64,000 bases of DNA from Prinia subflava. Its lineage: Eukaryota > Chordata > Aves > Passeriformes > Cisticolidae. Below, piece by piece: positions 24,401-37,789 of the stretch. The stretch lies in contig NC_086256.1 in NCBI RefSeq assembly GCF_021018805.1, positions 11,412,032 through 11,476,031 of the forward strand, written 5' to 3'. A program made the translations under genes and the position numbers. Under the pieces are notes generated by a model, which saw nothing but the letters and a program-made list of their open reading frames with translations, was not told the DNA's origin and did not search any database. Every line of letters starts with the position of its first letter. The stretch's first letter is position 1.

Positions 24401-27400
24401 GTCTTTGAAACACTGTGTGAGGCTGGAAAACCCCCTCAGTGACTTCGTCTCTGAATTTGATGTGAAGGTATCAGTAGTTACAAAACATGTTTATTTTCCC
24501 TGAGATGCTAAAAGACATGCAGATTAGACCAAGTGCACAAGATTTTAATTTCTGTTTTCCTGGTACCTTGTATTTCAACCTATGATTTTTTAACACCTTT
24601 TGCACAATGTATTTCACATCTCATTGTTATATTCCAGATGATCCATTGTTTTCTCATTACCTATTTGAATGGGACACTAGGCACTTCCTACTTTGAAACA
24701 CAAGAACATGAACTATTTGCATATTTTTAATTAACCCTCTCTTTGTATAGATTAAGATTGCCTTTAGTAACTGTCAAGTTTCTTGGCCAGTTGAATAAAC
24801 AGCTTCTTGCATGCATTTCGATTACTGCACTATTATATTGCTAATGAGTTTAAGCAACAGTTTCTTGGAGGCAATCTTAATTTAGCGACTTCATTCACAG
24901 TTTTATACAGGTCCAGTGTTCCAGCTATGTTATGAATGGTGCCATCTCAGCTTTAGAGATGGATAGAGAATTAAAAATCAGCATGACAAATACCTCAGGT
25001 ATAATTCAAATTGTGAAGCCACATTATAACTTATTTTCATACCACAGAGTCCCAAACTGTTTTACAGTGTACACACAGAATGGACGTGGTACAGACCACT
25101 CTGGCCTCAGAAGGCAGCAGCCAGATGTGCAGTATTTGCCTTGGGAAGGTTTAGTCATGGTCAAAACACGACTGTTGTGAACCAGACGTACCATCTGGGA
25201 GCAGACAGACCTTTATGGCTTTTATGGTCTTGTTGGGAGGGTTTATCATGACAAGTGGAGTGAGCCTTGCAAGGTGAAAGGTTGAGCTTACCAGTCTTAC
25301 CAGTATAGCCAGATTCTTACCAAAACCAATCTTTATGTGTACAGTTGCAAATTTTGAAGTTTCTGCAGCGTGCAGAATGTTCTGCAAAGCTCTGGGCTGA
25401 TGGACAGCTGCAAAAGCAGTGGGATAAACAGCAGGAGGATGATTTGTAAATGAATCTTAGGTCTTCTGTAGTTAGAGAGAGGAAACGTGATTAGAAATAA
25501 TTCTCATTATACTATTAAAACTAGGGCTCAGCTTTTTGGCCTAGTCAAAGTCAACTTTGGAGCTATTGTATTAGGAAAGCAACCAAAGCAATTCCAGGGT
25601 CACATGTAAAACAGCATCAGGAAGGTCAGAGAGATGCATTTGCAAGTCAAGAAGACATTGAAGGGGATCTAATTATAGGCTTAATTGCTGTAGGTAATGA
25701 CAATTCAAGCTACTATATTTAACATATCCTGGATAGTATGACTGAGGTCATCCAACAGATGAATCAACAAATCCAAAGCAGATTTTTAGGAAACATGTAG
25801 ATAAAAAAGGGAAAGTCTTAGACCCACTGAAGCCAAGAGTTCTTTAATCAGTGAGCCTGGTTTTCCAGCAGAGCCCAGGTTTCACCCTTAGCACAGAAAG
25901 GCTGTGGCTTTGCTTCCATGTGATTATTTATGAATTTTTAGTAATGTATCTGCTTATCATTTTGCTGGAGCCATGCCCATGATGCTCTGTGGGTTTAGAG
26001 CTGGAAGTTGATCCAGGGAACTATGATCCCATTAGTAGACCCATTTCTGGCTTGGGTGATCACTTTGGCTGACGAACACGGGAATATTTTATGATTATTT
26101 GCTCCTTAGTCTCTTCACATCTAAACTACCAATCTGTCTTCATAAAAGCTTAAACATCTAAGATGAACAGTCCTATGTAAGTGCAATAACTTGATGCTCA
26201 AGGAGGAGACAAACAAGACCCAGTGAAGACTTGAAGTGAGGTGAAATTAGTTGCATTTACTGCATCCCTACTTGTTCATATTTGTAGTTCACAAAAGCGG
26301 AAACAATGCAGTATTAGTTCATGGTCTATAAAACAAAATCACATTTTTAGTCTTGCATTTCAGTTGGTCTCATTTTTATGAACTTTGCAGTTGTGTTTCA
26401 CTTGGGATGTATTTGGCTGCTTGACAAAGTGACTGGAGATTTATAATTCCTTATTAGTAACTCAGGGCTCTAAAGGGAATAACAGAGTACTTATTTACTT
26501 TTCTCGGTCAGACTCATGATGTAGGAGTTTAATGAACTTCTGCTAAACAGGAATTGAAGCAGAATTAAAATCTCAGAGTGCATCTGTCCAATAAGGTTAT
26601 TAATCTTATTTTCTATAGGTTAGATATTTTTTACTTGCACGGGGTGGTTCGGGCTGCATTTTTTAAGTAATCAGCCAAGAATATGAGTCTGTCATACAGA
26701 ACCTGGTATTAAGTCAATGCACTGATGTGATTTTGCTCTGAAATTGCATTATGTCAAATAACTGTATTTATGTATCAATGTTTAGGGCAGTAAGATCACA
26801 ATTCACATGTGCTGATAAAGAGTTTGTGATTCATGTTAGCAGCCTAACTATTGCTGCAGTTTTGATGCCTCTCAGATGTTGTTTGTATCAATAAGGTGGG
26901 CACTTCTCTATCAAGAATACATTGAAATCTGTCTTTGGGAAGAAAGGTTTATTTATGCTTCCCTGTTAGTGCGAAGGGAATACAGTCCGTCATGTTCTTA
27001 CAGGAGATAAACATTGGGATTTACTTGATGGTACAAAATTAATGATGGAGATAAAGACGCATGAAAGGAAGACAAAAGCATGTTATGTAAGTAGAGTCAT
27101 GCTTTGCATTGGACTTGTGTGGCAGGAAATAATATCTCCTCTTGTAACATTCAGAAAGGTCTGTGAAAGTGGGTAAAACAGTAATATACTTGAAATATTT
27201 AAATTTATACTGTTTAAGACTTTGAGATGTAACTGTATGGACATAAAATGCCAAATCTGCTTAGTTTACGTAGTATTCAGTAAATATATATACATTAGCA
27301 TAGGTACAAGACAGAGTACAGTTATCTGGGGGAAAAAATCCCAAAAACTTAAATACAAACCAAGAGATAATAGAAGACCATGAGGGAGCGGTTGTCTTAA

Positions 27401-30400
27401 ATATCTGTCTTTATGCTTATTAATAGCTCTGAGGAAAGACCTTCCTTCACACTGTCCTAATGCTGCTCCTGAAGGAAGTTCCTCTGCCCTTTTTTCAAAA
27501 ATTGATGATCAAGGTAAACTTTGTAGAAATCCTCCGAGCCCTCAGTTAAGCAAGGTCTTCTGCTTTGCCACGGAGGGTAGCCTGGGCAGAGGGCTTAGCT
27601 ACAATGCAGGAGGCAAACCTTTCCTTCTTCCTTGGTCACCAGTGATCTACAATTCTTTCTCAAGGATGCAGCCCTAACTTTTAAGCTACAAACTCATGTA
27701 GAGGCCAGACTGCTTAGTACTTCTGTTTGAAGCTGTGCCTGTAGGCACAGAGATCCAAGCAAGGGGAGTGTGAGCTGAATGCTGGGAAGAGCTGGGTTCA
27801 GCCACTGCTCTGCATCTCATCCAGTGACCATTTTACAGAGAGCTTGTGAAAGCCCTGGGGGCACTGATGAGCTTCTTGAGCCATCAGGCAAGCATGTTGT
27901 GCAATCTCTGTTCACCTTCTCTTTATTCACTCTTTGGCTTTTTTCTGCATTAAGTAATGGAAAGGAGTATCAAAGGTAAAATTCATCTTCTGCCTTACTC
28001 CTCATCAACTAAGTGGCCAACTGGCAAAGAGTTTCAATTCCTAATTAAGCTCAACAATATAAGAGAGAAAGCACCTGGCATCCAAATATTGAGCTAGGCT
28101 CTAAGAGATACGGGAAAAAACTAGGCTGTAGGAGATACAGCTATTTTATTAAACTAATCTGATGTGGAAGAGAGGAGGAGGAAGGATTTTTTTATTTGCT
28201 TTTCTGGTTTTGACCAGAGAATTACTTGGCTCAAAAGCAATAAACTGCCATTATTCTAATCAAGTGAAGCTGTTCTCATGTGACAGCTAAGCAGAGACGT
28301 GGATGTGGGAAACTTTCAAAACATTATTGGTCAGCCTGATTTTTTACTTGACCAGTGGAAGTACTGGTTTTAGTTTGTTTGACACAAAGAAAGACTAAAG
28401 CAGTAGGAAATTCTAGAGCTTTTGAGGGGAATGCCTCATCCAAATGGCAGTGGTTATTGCCTTCTGTGAGACGTGAATAATGGGAATAATTTCTTGTGTG
28501 CTACTGTTAATGGTGATGGGAGGATCGGACCCCAGACCTATGCTAAGGAGTCATGTAGATCTCATCATGTTTTCTTACAATGAGAAAAGATGTGATCACA
28601 GTCAGGCACAGTTGTTTAGAGGAGACAGTAATGTAGAAGGACTTGTAATGTAAATCTGGCAGAATTTGGCATGATTGAAAGAGTGATGCAACTTGCCCAG
28701 TAAAAAGCACTTTTTTCACTGTATAGCTGAATCTCTGCTAAGATTGCTTTTTCCCCAACATAATATACTTCTTTTGCTATAACAATGACATGTCTCTAGA
28801 ATAAAAATTGCCAAAGAATGGGAAAGGCAGACTGCAGAGGAATCTTCTCTCTCTTTGGGAGGGGGTCAGTAGAGACAATAATGTGGTAATAGCATTCCTA
28901 TCCTTTTCATTGATATGGATTTTTTTTTTCCACTAAGATATATGAACTGCCTTGAAAACTGGGTCAGCCTAAGCGCTGTCACAAGTGCTCATCACCAAGC
29001 ATATATTGCTGCATACCTGTCACACGTGGCAGCTGGAACGAATTTCATGAAGAAACCAGGGTGAAAGGTGAAGCTCAGCAGGATTAGTGGCTGTGAAGGA
29101 ATCACCCTTCTGCAGTTTTTCTGGTACAAAACAAAGCAAATGGGTGAAATTGTGCTTAATACTGATAAATACAAATAGTATTTGACTTTTTGTATTTAAA
29201 CTGATATTCTTGTTAGTCAAATTTATTTGCATACATTTGGTAAATGCAGTGTAATTCCCATGGTGGATTATTCTTGCTGCTTAAGAGACTGAATTTATTG
29301 ACATAGACACAGAAATTTACTGGGAATTGCTTGAAATCCTTTAGGGGTTGAAAGTTCTTTAAATGGAGTCAGTTTCAGTGTAATAATGGACTTGTTGGTG
29401 ACAAATTAAAATATTATCTATTTTCTGCTCACCAGGGAAGAGCTTTTTAGAAGATTCTCTTTTTTTTATACCAAAACGAAGTTACGTGGATGAAATCCAT
29501 GGTGTCTGCACATGCCATATCTTTGTTCCAGCAACTCTTGATTGTGGTTCATCATGATTCAGGATTTGAGCTGGAGACACCAGGATCTCATCCTGGAGGG
29601 ACTGTCCAGCAGTGCTTGGGGAACAGCGGCCTGGCTGTGCCTCTATGCTGCAGGGAAGCAGGGAGCTTGCCATGCTGAGGTCAGGGCTCAGGCCTGCACT
29701 CTCCTCACTGTGTTAGCATGAGCTGAAAGCATCCCGTGGGACAGATCACAGGCTCTTTTGAGGGGGTAAGGAAGTGGCAGGGAGCAACAGTTTGGGCTAC
29801 ATCTACAGCTGAAGCCTAGGAGTAAGTGACTCATCTGCATCCCTACCTGTTCAGTCCTTGGCTTTTTGCCTGACTAGAAGGCAGTGGTGGCTTTGTGATG
29901 CAAATCAGTCCTGCCAGGTCTAAGAAAGTAGTTTATTCATTCTCCATCAATTTTTAAGGCAGCTTGTAATGTCTCTCATTTTGCATAAAGGATTTTGCCC
30001 AGTGTTTCAATCAGACAGTTGCAATCTCACTCAAAATTTGTTTTAAAAAAAAATCCGTTCACATTGTCACTCTGAGTTGTACATGAGTGCCAACAACTGG
30101 ACTAAGAGACTGAAACAGATACATTCTCCCTCCCGAGGGGAGAAGTAATTTTGCTTGTGAGAATGAGTTGAAGAGTTGCTGGGTTTTCCTGAGGAGGAAG
30201 GCAAGAGCAGAGAGGACAAAAATGGCCCAAATGACCATGCTGTTGTTACCAGGACATGTGCCAGGTGACTCATTAGTGGCCATTTCTCCAGAAGGGGAAG
30301 CAGCACAATAATCTTTTGCCCAAGTGTGAGGAGTAAAGCAAACAGAGGCTCCAGTGCATCGGTTTGAGAGGGATGGAGCAGGAATAGATTTCCCAAAACA

Positions 30401-31331
30401 TACGTGGCATGTCCTGGGGTTCAGAGATGGAGCCAGCAGCAGGGTGGGCAAGCAGAGAGGAGTTGCTGTGATGCAGAAGTCATGTTACCCTGCAGAAGCT
30501 TTGTGTATACAGGACGTTCTCAGGTTTTGCTGCAGATCTGATTCTGGGGAGAAGGATGTATTAAACTGAGGCAGAGGAAATGCTGGGCTTAACTGGTGGC
30601 AGAGTGCTGTTCTCCAAAACCCTGGCAGGAATCCTCACACTAACAGGGCTAACAAGGAGAATATGGCACACTTCACTGTTGGGACTACTTAAAAACTCCT
30701 GGATAAAGAGTAGATACAGTTTAAACAGAAGTGTCTCAGTTGTGATAACTAGAGAAGCCTGAAGTGGGCATATGTGACCATTCTTCACACATTCCCTCAA
30801 TGTCATATCTGTCTTTCTGAGAAACTTGTTCTTCTCTAATTCTGTCACTCCATGTGCTGGAGATTTAAGAAAAACACACAATATTATGAAATATATTTTA
30901 AAACTGTATAATTGGCACTACAGTAAGAAGAGTAAACAGATCATCAATCATCAAAGATACTACAAAAATCATTCAAGACTATGATATGCAGCAATTAATT
31001 CTCCTCAGCTGGTGATGCCTGAGTCAATAAAAGCCTTATGTAGGTGCTACAAGGAAGGTTGTCTACTAAGGTGCAGAAGTGCTGTAATTTCTAGATTTAA
31101 GTCATATAGCAAATATGAAAGAAACAGAAAAAAAAATCCAAGCCATTACAGAAAACCCAGATGATTTCTATTGCATCTTAAAATTCACATTCATGTTGTC
31201 AGTTTTTGATCTGCTTCCTTCATATTTCAAAATTAATTTCAGGATGTTTCAAACACATTCTTAATTTACCATCTTAATTTGCCACAAATTTATTTCATTT
31301 ATTGTTGTATCACTGCAATGGCTTGTGCATG
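18403..31331 (+). other. Long intronic stretch without a recognisable gene
   Basis: Presumed ST6GALNAC5 intron, mostly AT-rich. The exception is a GC-rich island at about 21482-21835, listed separately. Scattered open frames (for example minus 30059-30451, 130 codons) show no domain, no splice-supported continuation and no repeat family I can name. The last five bases (31327-31331, GCATG) are the left target-site duplication of the next LTR. Confidence 0.55.
21482..21835. other. GC-rich island, origin unexplained
   Basis: About 350 bp of strongly GC-rich, CCAG/CAGCC-word-rich sequence set in AT-rich intron, with sharp edges. It is open in more than one frame on both strands (for example + 21310-21744 and - 21482-21790), which fits composition rather than coding. 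I see no matching splice pair, tandem unit, LTR terminus or CR1 motif. It could be an old GC-rich repeat, a decayed retrocopy or a conserved regulatory element. I cannot decide between these from sequence alone. Confidence 0.5.
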
Positions 31332-32700
31332 TGTCATGGGTTAACACTGGCCAGATGTTAGTGCACCCATGAATATATGTTTTTTCTCTAACAGCTCCTG
31401 TGGGATGTGATCAGGAACAGAGCAGAGCAGGCTTAAACCTTGAAAACAAAAAAAACCCACCAAAACTTTATTAATTACATAAGAACAGGGACAGAAATAC
31501 TCTTAAACACAGACAGAGACAGAAATAAAAACTTCTTAGAACATTTTCTTCTCCCAGTTTCTACCTCCCCACCCATCACTCTTCACAGACCAACCCCTGG
31601 GTTTTAGATCAAACAATCACCACTCAAAAACAAACTAATCTTCAATTCAGCAAGGGAGAGAGGAGTCTCTCTCGCACCACAGACTGTTCCTCAGAAAACA
31701 CGGGTCCACCCCTTATGTGTTTCCATGTCACCCATAGCACCGCCCGGAGAAGTCTGCTAAGGTGACTCTCTCTTTTTCCTATGTCCAGCGCTCTCACCGC
31801 TGTCTCATAGGCCAAAACTACATACAGGGCTTTTTAAGGATGCTGCATGCCGAGCTCTCCCCCTTTTCACCCAGGGGCCGGGTTTCCAGGAGCAGGTCTG
31901 CCCTGAGGGCAGAGGGTGCCACCTCACCCTCCCCCTCTCTTCTCTGCTCGCTACTCACTTCAAGTGCCAGTCACTGTAGCAAAAGCAAGGGGCAGCTGCA
32001 TCCACCCAAAAATGCAGTTTATGTTCAAAAGAGACTCAAGTTCAGTCCATGGCTGACATTATGCAAGAAAAGTCCAGCTCCAAGGCTACTCCTCTCATTC
32101 TTCCATCGAGTTCCTTCCAATCATGCTTTATCATCTCGGTCCCAGGCCGCTTCCCTCTCTCCGAAAAACCACCAGTCATGAGAATCAATGTCTAAGAAAA
32201 GTTTCTTTCTGCCAAGCAAGGGTTAACAGTTTCTTCTCAGCAGGGTGCAGGCGGAGGCATTCCCAGGCTCGGCAACCCCCCACGTGGCTGAGCACCTTCT
32301 CCCGGAGTTTGGGGGGAGGAGGGGGGGGTGAGCACACACAGAAGGCACTTCCACAGTTTTCCACCCCTCCATCCTGGACGGGGCAGCTCAGTTCCAGTCC
32401 TGTCCCCTCTCTTCTCCCCCCCCCGGGGGGGCTCCGGCTTACCTGAGCCGACCACGTGTTTCCCCTCCCCCACCCAGCCTCGTGGCCGGGCAGGGGAAGG
32501 AGGCCTGACACGTCTCTCTGCTGGAACCAGGATCTGAAAAGAGGGCCGAGCCCCTCAGACTCCTGCTTTTAACTCTTTGTGTCCTCAGAGGCGTGTCCAA
32601 ACCTCTGAGTGACCAATCCAGGTGCCAGCAGAAAAGCTGATCACTGATTGGACTGCCCACATCCCCCTGGAAAAATTCACCTCCCACCCCAACCACGACA
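31332..32700 (-). mobile_element. Solo LTR of an avian endogenous retrovirus, minus orientation
   Basis: A 1369-bp solo LTR. The ends are TGTCATGG and CCACGACA, an 8-bp inverted repeat with one mismatch. The element is flanked by the 5-bp direct repeat GCATG (31327-31331 and 32701-32705). Minus orientation is inferred from signals on that strand: CCAAT at 32651-32647, a TATA-like GTTAAAAG near 32573-32566, a CpG-rich middle with a CAG|GTAAGC splice-donor-like site (GT at 32442-32441), and AATAAA at 31472-31467 close to the presumed U5. The middle also has a nine-C/seven-G block (32416-32431) and G-rich homopurine runs near 32310-32329. No gag, pol or env sequence flanks it, so recombination between two LTRs has probably removed the provirus. 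Open frames inside it (about 60-140 codons) are not genes. Confidence 0.87.
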
Positions 32701-34635
32701 GCATGGTGTAGAGATTTTAGCCTAGGAAAAAACAATGTGCTGGGGAGTGAGCAACCATGAAAGAAAGGAAAAAAACACAGAAAAAATAGTGAGTAGAGAA
32801 GCTTGGTACAAAGGAAGTGGCCTGAATTGGAAAGAGAACTCATTGGTGCCAGCCTGCCTTTGAAAGCTTGCTAAAATGCATTAGACAGTTGCAAACAGAG
32901 TTGTAAAGGGGAAATTTAATCTCCTTCCTAGAAGACAGCAAAATTTAACTGATGCTGGAAAAGGGGGAACCTCCTGTGATGCTGTATGGCTAATTTTCAC
33001 AGTTAATATTTAGTTCTTTCAGATATTGCAAGACAGCATTTATCATTTTACTAAATAGAAGTTGCTATTTGGGAAAATCTGCATATTAAATGTTATTTTG
33101 TAGGGCATGTTGGCATGTTAGGCAGTCCTCAGGCTCCTTTATCCACTTGGACCTGACCTGCTGCAACTGCATATTTTCCTTCATTCAGTGAGCTTTAGCT
33201 GAAAAAAACCCCTGCCAATATTCAGTAACACAATCCAATAAGAAAAGGCATGGTATTAAGAAGAACGGTTAATATGGGAAATATTTTTCAAGACAGAGGT
33301 ATTCTGCTTGCAGTTCTGTTGACTTTATCCATGCATGTATAGTGCACAATTATGGCATAAAGGATTACCTACATCCATGTGCAGCAGACTGCATGGTAGC
33401 TACCAAATCTTCACTCTGTAAATAATTTACATTTATTGCCAAGTGGGATCAGAATTTTCCAGTCTTGGAGGAGATTAAGGTCTTGTCAGTCCATCATGAT
33501 GTCATCACTGATGTCTACTAGCCAATTCCACAAATGTGAAAGTCTAGATATCCTACCTCTTCTTGGATAAGTTGTTTGATTCCTGGAGCTAATTTGCTCA
33601 AGTTGCATCTGTCTCTCTCAAACTTCATGTAGAATTTGCTCTGGGTGAGAAGAACAAAGAGAATACTGATATTAGTTTGTGCTTTGGGCTAATTTGGAAA
33701 GAGTAGAATATTTTATATTTTGTATTCGACCTGCTACTAGTCTTGCTAGTAGGAAGGAGGCTTTTTTTTTGCTGTGATACTCAAAGTGCTTAATTAATAC
33801 TCACCAGAGCTAAGCCCTGTAAAAAATAACTGATAATATTTTTTTTGGTTGGGAGGTTTTTGGGGAGTTTTTTTGTGGTGGATTTTGTTTTGGTTTTGGA
33901 TGTTGCTTTTTCTTTTTTTTTTTATGAAAAGAAGAGAGGCTGGCCAGCTGCCATGAGTAACACAGGAAGAATGCAATTATTTCTGATGAAGACTGTCTGT
34001 TAACATTTTGTCTGCCTGTGGGCTTGGAGTTGGTCATTCCAGTCTTTTATTCAGGAGGGATAAACACATTGTAAAATATGGTGAGATAATGTTGGATATT
34101 GAGTCTTCAAATAGAATTAAAAGGCACCATTCAGAGCACACAAGGGAGCTGTTTCAACATGTGAAATGCACAGAACCAGGTTGCCTCAGACTATATTGAT
34201 CAGCAAATAGCAACCTGTAATTCACATTTCCACAGTAAGGGTTGCCTGCACAGCGCTTCCATAGCCTGTTCTTCACAGGTGGACTCTGTTGAAGAATTCA
34301 GGGTGGTGATCAGTCAAACACACTGCCAGCACCAGGATGGCGCTGCCGTGAGATTTTCTGCCAATTGAAAAACAAAGACCTAGGACAGGGTGCAGAGGAA
34401 ACCTTTTGTTGACACCAGGTTATGGCATTGTGCTCTTAACCTGCTGCCAGCCCAGGAGGTGAATTTGCTTTCTTTGGGTTGAGATGCCACGACCTGTAAA
34501 CCAGAAATATCTTCCATTTATGAACACTAAGCAACATGTCTTTATTAGGACTGTGCTATTCTTAAGTAGCAAAGGCTAGGATTTGTTACAATATAGCATG
34601 GAAAGAAATTAGTCATCCATGAGCTGGAGTAGGAC
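32701..34635 (+). other. Intronic DNA with a T/G-rich tract
   Basis: It starts with the right GCATG duplication of the solo LTR. It is AT-rich presumed intron and contains a T/G-only tract at about 33838-33923. The minus-strand open frames there encode Lys/Pro/Gln-rich low-complexity sequence and are artefacts. Nothing else recognised. Confidence 0.6.
33838..33923 (+). repeat. T/G-rich low-complexity tract
   Basis: Nearly 90 bases with almost no A or C on the + strand, made of T runs broken by GG and GGGG words and ending in a T-rich run with TTTTTTTTTTT. Similar strand-biased tracts recur at 43431-43483, 44501-44591 and 47003-47106. Confidence 0.8.
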
Positions 34636-34676
34636 AGGTGTTTTCCAACCTAATTGATTCTGTGATTTTGTGATTT
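34636..34676 (+). mobile_element. CR1 LINE 3' terminal remnant
   Basis: A short stretch resembling the last 40 or so bases of CR1 in sense orientation: CAGGTGTTTTCCAACCTAAT followed by GATTCTGTGATTTTGTGATT, the repeated ATTCTRTGATT tail. It may begin a few bases earlier. It is short enough that the assignment relies on the tail repeat and the TTCCAACCTAAT word. Confidence 0.75.
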
Positions 34677-37600
34677 TCCCTTTTATGTGGTTTCTCCATT
34701 TCTGCCTTGTAGGCCACAAGCCCTTTCCTTCATTTTAGGTGATGCATTTGCAATTTCAGTTTGTACATTTCCCTTTCTGGTTTTCTCTTCATTACTATAT
34801 AGGAGGGGAATAGATATGAGAATTAGGGGGAAAAGCAGTGAGCACACTCAAAGCCACAACAGAATGGTTTGGGGAGAAGTGGTGTCTTTAGGTATGGCTA
34901 TGACATCTGGATACTTGGGAATTACATCCATGTGCGTGAACTAAAATTAGAAATGCCAAAATACTTATAAAGGGTCCAATTTACAAGCCATGTATCATTT
35001 TTGCACTGAATAACTGATTAGTGTTTGCAGTTAGCACCATTTATGTCTGAAATAGAACAGTAAGTGCAGTGTCCCTGTTTGCTAGCACTCCAGGCTTGGG
35101 GCTGTAGTGTAAAGTAGAATGTCAGGCAGTGCCTCTCTGAGCCTAATTTATGGCTTTGGAACAGCTTGGTACACACCCGGGGTGGGACTGGGTGATGGGA
35201 GTAAAGAAACCCCCACCTTTCCCTGTGCCCTAACAGCAGATTGCCAGGTCTGCAAAGCTCTGCTGCATCAAAAGTAGATTAAATCTTTATTTAAGAAGCA
35301 CAAGATGGGGATAGTGCTCTTAAACAGTAGCTGCTATTAAAATGTCAGCGTTGCTGTCAGTCACCAGCCAGCACCTGAGTTAACGCTGCTTTCCTTGGTA
35401 GTGGGAATGGAAAATGGGTTTCTACTTACAGTGAATTATTGTAAATGAGGAACACAGATCTAATCCTTTTTGATATGGCTTATTATTCATCTGTAAGATT
35501 AAAAATGTATGTTGTATTACTTCAGGGGTTGCACTGACCTCTAGATTTCATGTTCCTGGATTCTAATTCTTCTTATGTACTGTTACGTATTTATTCCATA
35601 TATTGGCAATATCAGGGCTTAGTCATACATGTGAAAGAAAATGTAAAGTTACAGATAATGTAGTGATTGTCCATTTTCTGAAAACTTTAGCGTTTTGTCT
35701 TGTGAGCATTGTGCAAAATGGCAGATATTGATATCTTAGCTAATTATTCAATCAAAGAGTTGGCAGGTCAGTCAGTGGTAACGATGTACAGTGGACTAGA
35801 ATTGATCACACTTCATTTCCCATCAACTGGCAGAGCAAATGGTAGCTTGGATGATAAGTCAGGATCATTGCCAGTCATTTCTTGGGCTCATGCCTTCCAT
35901 TATTTATTTTTTTTCCCTCCAGATGAGACCCCCCCCCAGATTACTGGATGAAAGTGAATGCCCTCTGATGCTGGTGAATAAAGCAATGCAGAGTTTTTGT
36001 AGCCTCTGAGGGATGTGAGACTATTTCTGGCTCCATAATTGATGCTGCTGCATAGTCCTATAATCACCTAACCTTATTGAATTGTCCCCATGTGGAGATT
36101 TGATTTCAAATTTTGTAATCATTATACATCATTTATTTTCACATAGATTACAGGTTCATCTGTAAAGTGACACAATTTCACCCCAGAGCTCTTTGAATAT
36201 TTGGCTTTTCACTTTAACTCTTTTTGGATGTGCTTCTGACACTTCCAACTTTGGTGATTTACTAGTAATTAGTAGGGTTCCATGACAGATTTATTGCAGC
36301 TTTCCAAGGACTGATGAATCAGATATGTGGCTATGAAGAAGAGGTTCCCTAAGACTTTTATTTAACACAGAAACCCAGAGATAGATCCCTTGAAGAGCTT
36401 TGGTGTGTAAAGCAGGACTTAACCCACTTACAGCTCTTCTCCTAAACCTGAATGTGAAGTTTCAGTTTAAAAAAATCTTTGCTAGCTGCTGACTAACCCT
36501 GAAAGCACATAAATGAGCTTTGCTGTTTCTTCGTTTGAATTTCAAGTGAACTGGATGCCTACATTTGTTTTTCTGCATGTGCCAAAATCTATGCCTGATT
36601 CCTGTGTAAGGCTGCTCAGGAGCTGAAAATTAGGATTTCTTTCTCCCAAGTGCTCTGGCAGGCCTGGCAGAGCCAGCCTGCATTTCCCCAGCTGGAAGGG
36701 ACGGTGTCATCTCCCCCAGGATCACCCCGGGCTGGAGGGAGCTCACACGCGGTGTGGGGATTCTGTGTGTGTTCCAGTTTCTGGGCTTGGGGTATTTTGT
36801 TCCTGTCAAAAAGGTAACATACTGTTTAGCTTTTGGGGTAGAGATTGATTCCTTTGGAAAAGGTGAATGTTCAAAAATAATCTAGTTGTGACAGGGTCTA
36901 ATGTTTTTGAGTTAACAAGCTTTTCTTTTGAAAATACATTGTTTTTATTTGCTGTCCCAGGTGTCTGTTGCTCAATACTAATTGAAAAAAATAAATCTTA
37001 TTTCAGATCTGAAACCATCTTCATGCTAAATAGATATACATTGAACCAAAATAAACTGTTTTAATAACTTATTTTTTAATTAAATGCAAATGTAGCATCC
37101 TTTGCAGTCTGCTAAAGCAAACATAACCCCCAGCACATTTAGCATGTTAAAAAGAAGATTTTTGCTGTGTTCACAATATTACACAGTAATTAAAAAGGAA
37201 ACCAGCTAAGCCTTTGGAACCTGTCCCCTTCCCTAAAATGTAATTAATTTCTGTTTAATTATAATAGGAGGGCTGCAGCATGATTGTTGTTTTTGAGGGT
37301 AGAAATCCTTCACTGTTGCTTTTTTTTTTCTGAGTGTGTGTTTCTGGAAGCAGAACACACGACAGAAAGGGAAAGATTTGAACCACACTCCAGCTGTAAT
37401 TAAGTGCTGACACATCAGTGGAGTTTGGCTGCGTTTCCTCAAATGTGGGTTTCCAGGACAGAGGCTCCTCCCGGCTGTGCTGTGCTGACAGGGGCTGGGA
37501 TTTCTCCTGGGGGATGCCTGTTCATCTCCTCGGTGTGCAAATCTGGGAAACATGCAGGGCTGACAGTGCAGGCACTGCCCTGCCCAAGGTGAAATTCCCA

Positions 37601-37789
37601 CTTTGTCCACCCCGGTTTTTGTTAGGGTGTCAGGTTGCCAGCTGTCCTCAGTTCCTGTCCCCTGTGAGCGCTTTGGACTCTCCTGGACTCCCGGTGCCTG
37701 TGACTGAGCCTGGATTATGCTCTCGTGCCATCTCCTGGCAGATTGTCCCTGGTGTGCCCTGTCCTGTGCAGATGTGTTTGTCACTGTGT
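34677..37789 (+). other. Intronic DNA, no gene recognised
   Basis: Presumed intron. A moderately GC-rich patch lies at about 36650-36780, and GC content also rises over the last 400 bases before the minisatellite. I looked here for the missing stem-encoding exon of ST6GALNAC5 and found no candidate with matching protein and splice sites. Confidence 0.55.

Noticed and set aside
31520..31530. Plus-strand AATAAA in the LTR, suggesting + orientation
   Set aside because: The minus strand has a better ordered set of signals (CCAAT, TATA-like, AATAAA near the end). The A-rich context makes the + hexamer unremarkable.
31762..32843. Several frames of 78-139 codons on both strands
   Set aside because: They fall inside, or run out of, the solo LTR at 31332-32700. 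Pro/Ser/Gly-rich composition reflects GC content, and no retroviral gene domain is present.
34687..34944. SGYLGI peptide considered as the stem exon end of ST6GALNAC5
   Set aside because: Only four or five residues match. The following residues and the expected splice donor are absent.
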